Assembly (NCBI GenBank): GCA_020250175.1 | Contig: JADCEN010000017.1 | Span: forward strand, 1-43,060 | Length of the DNA stretch: 43,060 nt | Direction of reading: 5' to 3' | Source: Rhodobacter sp. | Lineage (GTDB): Bacteria > Pseudomonadota > Alphaproteobacteria > Rhodobacterales > Rhodobacteraceae | Shown: in pieces, positions 18,429 to 26,887 of the stretch | Position numbering within the stretch: position 1 is the first letter of the stretch | Layout of the letters: every line of letters begins with the position of its first letter | The notes under the pieces: model-generated | What the model was told of the DNA's origin: nothing | The model's database searches: none | Seen by the model: only the letters and a program-made list of their open reading frames with translations | Made by a program: the position numbers and the translations under genes

Positions 18429-18941
18429 ATGGCGGGATTTCCCACAAGTTTCACCAAGGAAGACCTGCTGAAATGCGCGCGGGGCGAGTTGTTCGGGCCA
18501 GGCAACGCGCAGCTTCCCGAGCCGCCGATGCTGATGATGGACCGGATCACCGACATCAGCGGCGACGGCGGCGCGCATGGCAAGGGCCATGTCGTGGCGG
18601 AATTCGACATCACGCCGGACCTGTGGTTCTTTGCCTGCCATTTTCCCGGCAATCCGGTGATGCCGGGATGCCTGGGCCTGGACGGGCTTTGGCAGTTGAC
18701 CGGGTTCAACCTGGGCTGGCGCGGCTGGCAGGGCCAGGGCTTTGCGCTTGGCGTGGGCGAGGTTCAGCTCAAGGGCATGGTGCGGCCGGACCGCACGATG
18801 ATCCGCTACTTCGTCGATTTCACCCGTGTCATCGACCGGCGCCTCAAGATGGGCGTGGCCGACGGCAGGGTGGAAGCGGACGGCGAGGTGATCTATCTGG
18901 TGAAAGATATGAAGGTCGGGCTTGCGGCTGCCGCCGCCTGA
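18429..18941 (+). CDS. fabA: 3-hydroxydecanoyl-ACP dehydratase/isomerase
   Basis: FabA dehydrates beta-hydroxyacyl-ACP and isomerises trans-2- to cis-3-decenoyl-ACP, the branch point to unsaturated fatty acids. The 170-residue protein is the E. coli size. The active site is His71 in [13 protein letters not shown] with the partner Asp85 in [10 protein letters not shown]. The ATG at 18429 gives the family N-terminus [14 protein letters not shown] and has a purine-rich stretch in front; a TTG at 18402 is a weaker alternative. fabB follows 24 bp later and fabI 21 bp after that, forming a compact operon. Divergent irr shares the upstream region. Confidence 0.97.
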   Translation: MAGFPTSFTKEDLLKCARGELFGPGNAQLPEPPMLMMDRITDISGDGGAHGKGHVVAEFDITPDLWFFACHFPGNPVMPGCLGLDGLWQLTGFNLGWRGWQGQGFALGVGEVQLKGMVRPDRTMIRYFVDFTRVIDRRLKMGVADGRVEADGEVIYLVKDMKVGLAAAAA

Positions 18942-18965
18942 AGTCCGGAGTCGGGAGAATAGGCC

Positions 18966-20195
18966 ATGCGCCGCGTCGTCATCACCGGGATCGGGATCAT
19001 CTCGCCCATCGGAAACTCGCCTGCCGAGGTTGAGGCCAATCTGCGGGCGGGCAAGTCAGGCATCGTTTACGCCGAAGACTACGCCGAGCACGGCTTTCGC
19101 TGCCGGGTAAAGGGCCAGCCGAACATCGTGCTGGAAGATGTGATCGACAAGCGCGACCTGCGGTTCATGGGTGATGGCGCGGCCTATAACTTTGTCGCCA
19201 TGCGCGATGCCATTGCCGATGCCGGGCTGGCACCGGATGAGGTTTCAAATGAACGGACCGGGCTTGTCATGGGGTCCGGCGGGCCGTCGACCAAGTCGTT
19301 CTACCGCGCCCATGCCATCGTCAATGAAACCGGCAGCCCCAAGCGGATCGGCCCGTTCGGGGTGACCAAGGGCATGTCCTCCACCAACTCGGCCTGTCTG
19401 GCGACGCCGTTCAAGATCAAGGGCGTGAATTATTCCATCACCTCGGCCTGCTCCACCTCGGCGCATTGCATCGGCAACGGCGCGGAGCTGATCCAGATGG
19501 GCAAGCAGGACATCGTCTTTGCCGGCGGGGGCGAGGAACTGGACTGGACCCTGTCCTGCCTGTTCGACGCAATGGGCGCGATGAGCAGCAAGTATAATGA
19601 CACGCCGCAAACCGCCAGCCGCCCCTATGACGCCACGCGCGACGGCTTTGTGATTGCGGGCGGGGGCGGCGCGGTTGTGCTGGAGGAACTGGGCCATGCT
19701 TTGGCGCGTGGCGCAAAGATTTATGGCGAAGTGACAGGGTATGGAGCCACGTCAGACGGCTATGACATGGTGGCCCCCAGCGGCGAAGGGGGCGAAAGGT
19801 CGATGCGGCTGGCGCTGTCCACACTGCCGCAGGGGCGGACAATCGACTATATCAACAGCCACGGCACCTCGACCCAGGCGGGTGATGTGACCGAAGTCGA
19901 GGCGATCCGGCGAGTGTTCGGGCGCGGCACGACGCCGCCCATAGCCTCGACCAAGTCGCTGACCGGGCATTCGCTGGGCGCGACAGGCGTGCATGAGGCG
20001 ATCTATTCGCTGATCATGATGAACGGGGGCTTCATCGCCGCGTCGGCCAATGTCGGCACGCTCGACCCCGGGCTTGACCCCGGTGAAATCGTGACGACAC
20101 TGCGCGAAGGGGTGAAGATAGACTCTGTCCTGTCCAACAGTTTCGGGTTCGGCGGCACCAATGCCACGCTGGTGATGAGCAAGTATCAGGCCTGA
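18966..20195 (+). CDS. fabB: 3-oxoacyl-ACP synthase I
   Basis: FabB condenses malonyl-ACP with acyl-ACP and is needed to elongate the cis-3-decenoyl intermediate made by FabA. The 409-residue protein carries the Cys-His-His triad: Cys162 ([13 protein letters not shown]), His299 ([12 protein letters not shown]) and His335 ([10 protein letters not shown]). It ends with [15 protein letters not shown], the usual C-terminal glycine-rich loop. The ATG has GGAG 9 bases upstream. Pairing with fabA in one operon identifies it as FabB rather than FabF. Confidence 0.97.
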   Translation: MRRVVITGIGIISPIGNSPAEVEANLRAGKSGIVYAEDYAEHGFRCRVKGQPNIVLEDVIDKRDLRFMGDGAAYNFVAMRDAIADAGLAPDEVSNERTGLVMGSGGPSTKSFYRAHAIVNETGSPKRIGPFGVTKGMSSTNSACLATPFKIKGVNYSITSACSTSAHCIGNGAELIQMGKQDIVFAGGGEELDWTLSCLFDAMGAMSSKYNDTPQTASRPYDATRDGFVIAGGGGAVVLEELGHALARGAKIYGEVTGYGATSDGYDMVAPSGEGGERSMRLALSTLPQGRTIDYINSHGTSTQAGDVTEVEAIRRVFGRGTTPPIASTKSLTGHSLGATGVHEAIYSLIMMNGGFIAASANVGTLDPGLDPGEIVTTLREGVKIDSVLSNSFGFGGTNATLVMSKYQA

Positions 20196-20216
20196 GTGCC
20201 GGACGAAGGGGGGCCA

Positions 20217-21005
20217 ATGGCTGATCTGCTGAAGGGCAAGCGCGGGCTTGTCATGGGCGTTGCGAACGACCGCTCCATCGCCTGGGGCATCGCAAGGGCG
20301 ATGGCACAGGAAGGTGCCGAACTGGCCTTTTCCTATCAGGGCGAGGCTTTTGGCAAACGCGTGGAACCGCTGGCGGCATCGGTCGGATCGGACTTTCTGG
20401 TGGATGTCGATGTGATGAACGACGCCGCGCTGGAGGCCTGTTTTGCCGCCCTGCGCGACCGCTGGGGCACGATCGATTTCCTGATCCACGCCATCGCCTT
20501 TTCCGACAAGTCCGAGCTGACGGGGCGGTTCATCAACACCTCGAGGGAAAACTTCAAGAATTCGCTGTGCATTTCCTGCTTCAGCTTCATCGACGTCGCG
20601 CGCCGCGCGTCGGAATTGATGCCCGATGGTGGCAGCCTGCTGACGCTGACCTTCCAGGGGTCGAACCGGGTCACCCCGAATTACAACGTGATGGGCGTGG
20701 CCAAGGCGGCGCTGGAATCTGCCGTGCGCTACCTGGCCAATGACCTTGGCCCGCAGAAGATCCGCGTGAACGCCATTTCGCCCGGCCCGATGAAGACGCT
20801 GGCCGGGGCCGCCATCGGCGGGGCCCGCGCCACCTTCCGCCAGACCGAGGCGAACGCCCCCCTGCGGTCCAACGCCACGCTGGAAGCGGTGGGCGGCACG
20901 GCCGTGTATCTGGCGTCCGACTGGGGCGCGTTCACCACGGGCGAGATTGTGCGCGTGGACGGCGGCTATCACGTGCTGGGGATGCCGCAGGCAGAGAATC
21001 TCTGA
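20217..21005 (+). CDS. fabI: Enoyl-ACP reductase, FabI type
   Basis: FabI reduces trans-2-enoyl-ACP with NAD(P)H, the last step of each fatty-acid elongation cycle. The 262-residue protein has the cofactor motif GVANDRSIAWGIA (about 14-26) and HAIAF at 91-95. Catalytic Tyr156 and Lys163 lie in PNYNVMGVAKA, at the same numbers as in E. coli FabI. The position of E. coli Tyr146 is Phe146 here (LTLTFQGSNR), as in mycobacterial InhA. The ATG at 20217 (MADLLKGKRG) follows GAAGGGGGG; an in-frame upstream start adds only seven residues. Confidence 0.96.
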   Translation: MADLLKGKRGLVMGVANDRSIAWGIARAMAQEGAELAFSYQGEAFGKRVEPLAASVGSDFLVDVDVMNDAALEACFAALRDRWGTIDFLIHAIAFSDKSELTGRFINTSRENFKNSLCISCFSFIDVARRASELMPDGGSLLTLTFQGSNRVTPNYNVMGVAKAALESAVRYLANDLGPQKIRVNAISPGPMKTLAGAAIGGARATFRQTEANAPLRSNATLEAVGGTAVYLASDWGAFTTGEIVRVDGGYHVLGMPQAENL

Positions 21006-21254
21006 CGCTGTCCCTGGAACAGTTGCGCGCGGCTGAAACCGGCTGCCCGCACCGGCGGCGTGCGGAAACGGTCCTGGCACTGGTCAGGGCACTTGACCGG
21101 TACGCGGGCCCTGCGGCACGGGCGGCCGGCAGACACGACCCCAAGGGTCAGGTCCGGTCCCGCCAACAAGCGGAAACGGACCCTCGCCGACCCCGGCGAC
21201 ACGTCCCGCAACCCGGTCAGGACCACCCCCTGCCACCGCCGCAGGCAGCCGGGT

Positions 21255-21641
21255 TCAGCCGCGCGCAACGGGGGTCATGATGCCCAAGGCTGCCCCTGTC
21301 GGATCGGTGATGATGGCGATGCGACCGGTATCGGGAACCTCGAACACATCCTTCATCACCCTGCCACCTGCGGCACGCGTGGCGGCAACTGCCGCATCCA
21401 CATCATCCACGGCGATATAGGTGAACCAGTGCGGGGGCACGCCTTCCATCCCCGGCATCCCGCTCATGTCCATGATGCCCGCAATCGGCAGGCCGTTGCG
21501 GCTGGCGATGTGGTAGGTGTCTTCGCCCATCGGAACGGCGGAAAAACGCCACCCCGCCAGCGCTTCATAGAAGTTGCGCGCAGCCGCAACATCGCGGGTC
21601 ATCAGTTCCGACCACCAGATCATGCCATGTGTGCTGTCCAT
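21255..21641 (-). CDS. VOC-family (glyoxalase/bleomycin-resistance-like) protein
   Basis: A 128-residue protein with the paired beta-alpha-beta-beta-beta fold of the vicinal-oxygen-chelate family. The first module starts GMIWWSELMTRDVAAARNFYEALAGW. The second holds PHWFTYIAVDDVDAAVAATRAAGG and ends IITDPTGAALGIM. Members include dioxygenases, glyoxalases and antibiotic-binding proteins; the substrate cannot be inferred. The ATG at 21641 follows GGGAGG. The frame stays open upstream into the antisense of tRNA-Gly, but that part is not coding. Confidence 0.88.
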   Translation of the reverse strand: MDSTHGMIWWSELMTRDVAAARNFYEALAGWRFSAVPMGEDTYHIASRNGLPIAGIMDMSGMPGMEGVPPHWFTYIAVDDVDAAVAATRAAGGRVMKDVFEVPDTGRIAIITDPTGAALGIMTPVARG

Positions 21642-21823
21642 CGTCCGCCTCCCTGTTGAAAACGTCGGCCCAGCATAGCACGAGTTGACACAAGGCAAGA
21701 AGACGCGACCGCGCGTGATGGCCCGCAATGACAGGTGGCAGGCTTCATCACGCGGAATACCTGAAACGCGGTGGTTCTTTTCGCAACTTTTGTCCGTGCC
21801 ACGCCATTGCGCACCGGATTTGC

Positions 21824-21897
21824 TGGAGCGGGCGGCGGGAATCGAACCCGCGTCTCTAGCTTGGAAGGCTAGGGTCTTACCATTACACAACGCCCGC
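21824..21897 (-). tRNA. tRNA-Gly (anticodon UCC)
   Basis: The 74-nt sequence folds as a tRNA. The acceptor stem GCGGGCG pairs with CGCCCGC, followed by a T discriminator and an encoded CCA. The D-loop contains AATGGTAAG. The anticodon arm CTAGC-CTTCCAA-GCTAG gives anticodon TCC, and the T-arm is GCGGG-TTCGATT-CCCGC. It reads GGA and GGG glycine codons. The D-stem has one mismatch. Confidence 0.95.
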
Positions 21898-21944
21898 TGT
21901 GCCGACCGGGTAGGTATGCCACCGTCCCCGGCCCGTCAAGACGG

Positions 21945-21992
21945 TGTCGATGCAATCAGGTCCGCCGGCCGGCGGACCTGACTGCATCGACA
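21945..21992. repeat. 48-bp near-perfect palindrome
   Basis: Two 24-base arms meet with no spacer around a central GGCC; only one base pair (21955/21982) fails. The left arm reads TGTCGATGCAATCAGGTCCG and continues to the centre. It overlaps the last codons and stop of the broken hydrolase gene and lies 48 bp from tRNA-Gly. Confidence 0.9.
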
Positions 21993-22312
21993 ATGCCGCC
22001 CCCGGAGCCGCCATGCAGATGGACCACGGCATCGGCGGCGGGGACCAGCGAGCGTGATTTGTACACGGCAAACTTCAGGTCCATCCTGCGCCCTTCGGGC
22101 ATGGCATGGTCTTCCGGCACGTTGACGGTGCCGCAGACCAGGGTCTTGCCCTCGATCTCCAGCGGGGACACCGGTTTGGCGCAAGGTACGATGCCGACGA
22201 CACAGCGGCTGTCGGCCCCGCCGTTGCGCAGCAGGGGAAAGGCCGAGACCTCCGGTTCGGTGGCGGCAAAGGCGGAGACGAAGGCAAGGATCTGATCGGG
22301 GGTCAGCGGGCT
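21956..22312 (-). pseudogene. Remnant of an alpha/beta-hydrolase gene (TAP/proline iminopeptidase-like)
   Basis: The frame encodes a protein-like stretch beginning LTPDQILAFVSAFAATEPEV. It carries CGTVNVPEDHAMPEGRRMDL and then AVVHLHGGSGGG, the oxyanion-hole HGG of secreted alpha/beta hydrolases. It then stops inside the 48-bp palindrome, before any nucleophile-elbow Ser, Asp or His. At the 5' end a TAA closes the frame and no ATG, GTG or TTG lies near the beginning, so both ends are damaged. The first internal ATG-like starts would drop the conserved region. It directly follows ecm. It is best read as a truncated relic; a frameshifted 5' part was not found. Confidence 0.7.
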
Positions 22313-22366
22313 TTACCCTGCTTGGGGGCATGGTCCGCAAACGTGGCGGACTGCTCGCCGACCCGT

Positions 22367-24358
22367 CTACCCATAAGTCAGGGCTGACGCCTGTCCGGCG
22401 GCGATCCGGCCCCGGTCCACCAGACCGACGATATCCATCATGATCCGGTTCAGCTCGAAATCCTTTGGCGTGTAGACGGCGGCGACCCCCAGGGCGCGCA
22501 GCCGTGCCGCGTCGTCTTCCGGGATGATGCCGCCCACGACCAGCGGCACATTGCCAAGGCCGGCCGTCCGCATCCGGTCCAGCACCTCGATGATCAGCGG
22601 CATGTGGCTGCCTGACAGGATCGACAGGCCCACGACATGCGCCTGTTCGTCGGCGGCGGCGGCGACGATTTCATTGGGCGTCAGGCGGATGCCTTCATAC
22701 CGGATGTCCATGCCGCAGTCGCGGGCGCGGGCGGCAATCTGTTCGGCACCGTTCGAATGGCCGTCCAGCCCCGGCTTGCCGACCAGAAACTTCAGCCGGC
22801 GCCCCAGCCTGACCGACACCAGATCGACCGCTTCGCGGATCGGCTCCAGCCCTTCGGTCCGGTTCGACGGGTTGCGCGAGACACCGGTGGGGGCGCGGTA
22901 TTCGCCGAAGGCCTGGCGCAGCACGGCCCCCCATTCGCCGGTCGTGACCCCGGCCTTGGCGGCGGCGATGGAGGCGGGCATGACATTGGCCCCGGTGGCG
23001 GCGGCCTGCCGCAGCGCGTCCAGCGCGCGGGCCACGGCAACCGGATCGCGCGCGGCGCGCCAGGCGGTCAGGCGGGCGATCTGATCGGCCTCTGCGGCGG
23101 GGTCGGCCTGCATGATGGACCCGTCACCTGCGGTCAGCGGCGACGGCGCGGCTTCGGTCCAGCGGTTGACGCCGACCACCACGGTTTCGCGCGACTCGAT
23201 CCGGCCGATCCGCTCCGCATTGGCTTCGACCAGGCGGCCCTTCATGTAATCGATGGCCGTCACCGCCCCGCCCATCGCGTCGATCTGCGCCAGCTCGGCC
23301 CGCGCGCCCGTCTTCAGCTCTTCCACCTTGCGGTCCACCGCCGGGTTGCCATCGAACAGGTCGTCGAATTCCAGAAGGTCGGTTTCATAAGCCAGAATCT
23401 GCTGCATCCGCAGCGACCATTGCTGATCCCAGGGGCGCGGCAGGCCCAGCGCCTCGTTCCAGGCGGGCAGCTGCACGGCGCGGGCGCGGGCGTTCTTCGA
23501 CAGCGTCACGGCCAGCATTTCGATCAGAATGCGGTAGACGTTGTTTTCCGGCTGCTGTTCGGTCAGGCCCAGCGAATTGACCTGCACACCATAGCGGAAA
23601 CGCCGGTACTTCGCCTCGGTCACGCCATAGCGGGTCTGGCACAGCTCATCCCACAGATCGGTGAAGGCGCGCATCTTGCACAGTTCGGTGACAAAGCGGA
23701 TGCCTGCGTTCACGAAAAAGCTGATGCGCCCCACCATGCCGGGAAAATCTGCGGGCGGAACCTTGCCCTTCAGATCGTCCAGCACGGCGCAGGCGGTTGC
23801 CAGGGCAAAGGCCAGTTCCTGTTCCGGCGTCGCCCCGGCTTCCTGCAGGTGGTAGGAACAGACGTTCATCGGGTTCCATTTGGGCAGATGCTGCTGCGTA
23901 TAGGCAGCGACATCGGTGATCATCCGCAGCGAGGCGTCGGGCGGGCAGATATAGGTGCCGCGCGACAGGTATTCCTTGATGATGTCATTCTGCACCGTGC
24001 CGTTCAGGGCGGCCACATCCACGCCCTGTTCCTCGGCCACGGAGATGTAAAGCGCCAGCAGCCAGGGGGCAGTGGCGTTGATCGTCATCGAGGTGTTCAT
24101 CCGGTCCAGCGGGATATCCGCAAACAGCATCCGCATGTCGCCCAGGTGGGCCACCGGCACACCAACCTTGCCGACCTCGCCCCGGCTCAGCTCATGGTCG
24201 CTGTCATAGCCGGTCTGCGTCGGCAGATCGAAGGCCACCGACAGGCCGGTCTGACCCTTGGCCAGATTGGTGCGGTACAGCGCGTTCGAAGCCTTGGCCG
24301 TTGAATGCCCGGCATAGGTGCGAAACAGCCAGGGTTGGTCTTTCTGGGCGGTGGTCAT
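22367..24358 (-). CDS. ecm: Ethylmalonyl-CoA mutase
   Basis: Ecm converts (2R)-ethylmalonyl-CoA to (2S)-methylsuccinyl-CoA using adenosylcobalamin, a defining step of the ethylmalonyl-CoA pathway. The 663-residue single chain has the mutase barrel at the N-terminus (FRTYAGHSTAKASNALYRTN at about 12-31, then VAFDLPTQTGYDSDH). The C-terminal B12 domain has the base-off motif Asp532-x-His534-x-x-Gly537 (LDGHSNGAEQ). The THREE-part segment NALYRTN, DLPTQTG and SDHELSRGEVGKVG matches Ecm rather than methylmalonyl-CoA mutase, in which the corresponding segment is DLATHRGYDSD. The ATG at 24358 has CGGAG upstream. Its partner ccr lies 2.5 kb away. Confidence 0.93.
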   Translation of the reverse strand: MTTAQKDQPWLFRTYAGHSTAKASNALYRTNLAKGQTGLSVAFDLPTQTGYDSDHELSRGEVGKVGVPVAHLGDMRMLFADIPLDRMNTSMTINATAPWLLALYISVAEEQGVDVAALNGTVQNDIIKEYLSRGTYICPPDASLRMITDVAAYTQQHLPKWNPMNVCSYHLQEAGATPEQELAFALATACAVLDDLKGKVPPADFPGMVGRISFFVNAGIRFVTELCKMRAFTDLWDELCQTRYGVTEAKYRRFRYGVQVNSLGLTEQQPENNVYRILIEMLAVTLSKNARARAVQLPAWNEALGLPRPWDQQWSLRMQQILAYETDLLEFDDLFDGNPAVDRKVEELKTGARAELAQIDAMGGAVTAIDYMKGRLVEANAERIGRIESRETVVVGVNRWTEAAPSPLTAGDGSIMQADPAAEADQIARLTAWRAARDPVAVARALDALRQAAATGANVMPASIAAAKAGVTTGEWGAVLRQAFGEYRAPTGVSRNPSNRTEGLEPIREAVDLVSVRLGRRLKFLVGKPGLDGHSNGAEQIAARARDCGMDIRYEGIRLTPNEIVAAAADEQAHVVGLSILSGSHMPLIIEVLDRMRTAGLGNVPLVVGGIIPEDDAARLRALGVAAVYTPKDFELNRIMMDIVGLVDRGRIAAGQASALTYG

Positions 24359-24402
24359 GGCCGGCTCCGGGTTTAGCCTGGTAATAATCTTGCTTGATGG
24401 CG

Positions 24403-24431
24403 TGCATAGACGACAGATTGTATCCCGTCAA
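24403..24431 (-). promoter_or_regulatory. Candidate ecm promoter
   Basis: TTGACG and TATGCA are separated by exactly 17 bp on the minus strand, placing the transcript start about 35-40 bp before the ecm ATG. It is the best sigma-70-like match in this gap by eye. Confidence 0.45.
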
Positions 24432-24808
24432 TTCGCCGCGTAGCGGCAGGATCGGCACACCCCCTTTCAAGGCCCGTTTACCGGCCTGTTGGCCGCACCG
24501 CGGGTGACGTTGCGTCGCCAAACGTCCGGTGCTTCAATCCCTGATTTGGCACGATGTCGCGGACCAAGCTGCAAGTCCCGTCGCCACGATGTTGATTGCC
24601 GCCGCGAGTTGCGGCTTTCCAGGTGTCCGGCACCGGACCATCCACGCAGGCTCGCGGCTGAAACAGGGTCCGACCTCGTGCCGGGCGGCAAGAGCTTCCC
24701 CGAGTCCGGGACAAGGGTCGCCCAGTCGGGCGGACAAAGAGACGCACAGCTTTTCCCCCGCTCCTGCGGGACGGTGCGGCAGCGACCCTCGTACCCCACA
24801 CAACGAAG

Positions 24809-24906
24809 GCCAGCGCCCGCCGGGGGCGGGTCGGGCGTTGGCCGGGGGCTTTGGCCCCCGGCTGGCGGGAAGCGACGTTGTGGCGTGACAAAGGCGATGG
24901 CCTTTG
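24809..24906. repeat. Triple-hairpin intergenic element, copy A
   Basis: Three stems follow one another. At 24809-24842 GCCAGCGCCCG pairs with CGGGCGTTGGC, with one G-T pair. At 24842-24861 CCGGGGGC pairs with GCCCCCGG over loop TTTG. At 24889-24906 CAAAGGC pairs with GCCTTTG over loop GATG. The last two resemble the element at 42711-42779. Confidence 0.6.
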
Positions 24907-25370
24907 CCATTGCAGCGGGGCCGGGGAATGCATGGCACAGCCGTCCGCAGGCAGGCGCAGCGCAGGGCCAGGGCGATGACCCCGGCCAGGGCGCGCGGGG
25001 CGCGCGCGCACGCGGATGCCTGTCCTGCGTTCCGTTCAGCAGCCTGTGGGGTCGGCACTTTTCCGCGCCCCGCCACGCATGACGCAAATCCTGCCCCGCA
25101 CCGGTTTGCCGCGACGAATTGCGGATCAACCGGATCGGGCCAGCGTTCCGGGCGCGTCCGGCTTGCCGCCGGTCCGCGCCGGGAAGCTGAACGGCCGCCT
25201 GTTGCGCCGCAGGCACCCGCGCGGCCGTTGCAGACCGACCGGAGGCGCAGCGCGCCCATGGCGATGTGGGCGGGATTCGGCCCAGGCGGCGCGCCTTGCC
25301 GCGAATGATGCCCGGTCTGCTCGGCCCCCGGGGCTTGGCAGGCCGACCGGTGCCGTGCAAGTCTGTGCCA

Positions 25371-26774
25371 ATGACCCAGACCGTTGCGGTTCCCCTCTGG
25401 TTGCTTTTGCTGATCCTCGGCTTTGCGCTGATTGCGTTTCTGTCGCACTTTCTGTTTCCGTCGGTGCGCTGGTTTTTCCGCCGCCGGATGGAACGGGTGA
25501 TTGCCCAGGTGAATTCCCGGCTTGAACGGCCGCTGGAGCCGTTCAAACTGATGGCGCGGCAGGACATGATCGTGCGGCTCAGCTACGATCCGAAGGTCAT
25601 GGAAGCCGTTGTCGAGCATGCGAAAGAGGCCGGCATCCCTGAAAGCGTGGCTTTTCAGAAGGCGCGGGCCTATGCGGGCGAGATCGTTCCCAGCTTTTCC
25701 GCGACGGTCTATTTCGGCTTCGCGATCCGGGCGGCGCATTGGCTCAGCAAGTTGTTCTATTCGGTGCGCCTCGGCCGGGTGGATGACGAAATCGCAAGGA
25801 TCGACCGGACGGCAACCGTGGTGTTCGTGATGAACCACCGCAGCAACATGGATTATGTTCTGGTCACCTGGCTGGTGGCAGAAAGGTCGGCCATTTCCTA
25901 TGCCGTGGGCGAATGGGCGCGCCTTTGGCCGCTGTCGGGGCTGATCCGCGCGACGGGGGCCTATTTCATCCGGCGCAATGCGCGGTCGAACCTGTATCGG
26001 CGCGTTCTGGCGCGATTTGTGCAGATGGCCACGGTCGAAGGGACGACGCAGGCGATCTTTCCCGAAGGCGGGCTGTCGCTTGACGGGCGTGTCGGCAAGG
26101 CGCGGCTGGGGCTGCTGGGCTATATCGTGTCGGGGTATGATGCCGATCCGGTGCGGGATGTTGTTTTCGTGCCTGTGGGTCTGGCCTATGACCGGGTGAT
26201 CGAGGACAGGCTGCTGATCGAAGCGGGGCAGACCGGGGTGCGGCGGTTCCGCGCGCGGCCGCTGTCCATCCTTGGTTTCCTGTTCCGCATGGCGTGGCGC
26301 AGGCTGCGCGGTCGTTTTCCGGGCTTCGGATCGGCCGCTGTCGCGTTTGGTCCGCCCCTGTCCCTGCGGGCGCTTCGGGCAGAGCTGCCGTTTCTGCCGG
26401 CCGGGGCGCTGACCGAAGTGCTTGGTGAACGGCTGATGGCACGGGTCACGCAATCGGTTCCGATCCTGCCGGTGCCGCTTGTGGCGGCGGCGCTGGCGGA
26501 CGGCCCCCTGCCGAAGGCGGTTCTGGAAGACAGGATCGCCCGGATGAGCGCGGCGCTGGCCGGGATGGGGGCGGCGCTGGAACTGCCCCAGGGCGGGGCT
26601 GCCGCGACAATGTCCGAAGGCCTGCGTGTTTTGATTGCCCGCGGCATTGTCCAGGACAGCGGCGGTGCCCTGCGCCCGGTTCCCCAAAAGGATGCCATGC
26701 TGCAATTTTATGCCGGTTCCATCCTTCAGCTTCTGCGGCCAGCGGACACCGTTGCTGCAACGCCGCAGACATAA
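25371..26774 (+). CDS. PlsB-like glycerol-3-phosphate acyltransferase family protein
   Basis: A 467-residue membrane-bound acyltransferase. A transmembrane helix lies at about 9-27. The catalytic HxxxxD motif is His156 to Asp161 (NHRSNMD), followed by GAYFIRRN at about 196-203 and FPEGGLS at about 230-236, motifs of the glycerolipid acyltransferase family in PlsB-like arrangement. It should acylate glycerol-3-phosphate or a related glycerolipid at the inner membrane. It is shorter than E. coli PlsB (about 800 residues). The ATG at 25371 begins the protein directly at the helix; the upstream open frame is not protein-like. It precedes ccr by 113 bp. Confidence 0.87.
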   Translation: MTQTVAVPLWLLLLILGFALIAFLSHFLFPSVRWFFRRRMERVIAQVNSRLERPLEPFKLMARQDMIVRLSYDPKVMEAVVEHAKEAGIPESVAFQKARAYAGEIVPSFSATVYFGFAIRAAHWLSKLFYSVRLGRVDDEIARIDRTATVVFVMNHRSNMDYVLVTWLVAERSAISYAVGEWARLWPLSGLIRATGAYFIRRNARSNLYRRVLARFVQMATVEGTTQAIFPEGGLSLDGRVGKARLGLLGYIVSGYDADPVRDVVFVPVGLAYDRVIEDRLLIEAGQTGVRRFRARPLSILGFLFRMAWRRLRGRFPGFGSAAVAFGPPLSLRALRAELPFLPAGALTEVLGERLMARVTQSVPILPVPLVAAALADGPLPKAVLEDRIARMSAALAGMGAALELPQGGAAATMSEGLRVLIARGIVQDSGGALRPVPQKDAMLQFYAGSILQLLRPADTVAATPQT

Positions 26775-26887
26775 AATTACAAAAACAAGATGCCAGCTAT
26801 TGCATTGTTGCGTCGATACCCCTAAACCCCGGCAAAGCGCGGGCCGATTATGCGGCGCGGCATTGGTCGAAGGGGGAGGGTGCCGTG

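Larger units (their letters stand above)
24359..25370. other. One-kilobase gene-free stretch between ecm and the acyltransferase
   Basis: Several long frames cross this stretch on both strands, but their translations are Arg/Ala/Gly/Pro-rich and resemble nothing I know. It holds the ecm promoter at the left end and a cluster of hairpins at 24809-24906. A promoter for the plus-strand acyltransferase should lie at the right end but I cannot point to one. Confidence 0.5.

Noticed and set aside
21642-21890. Upstream extension of the VOC gene
   Set aside because: The extra residues are a translation through the tRNA-Gly region and the spacer; the ATG at 21641 with GGGAGG is clearly better.
22637-24304. 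Long open frame antisense to ecm
   Set aside because: Mirror frame of a clear mutase gene with no domain of its own.
24359-24480. Cobalamin riboswitch in front of the B12-dependent ecm gene
   Set aside because: The leader is short and lacks the B12-box sequence and the long multi-stem structure expected of that class.
24534-26705. Minus-strand open frame of more than 700 codons across the ecm-acyltransferase gap
   Set aside because: Most of it lies antisense to the acyltransferase gene and the rest is Arg/Pro/Ala-rich with no recognisable domain.
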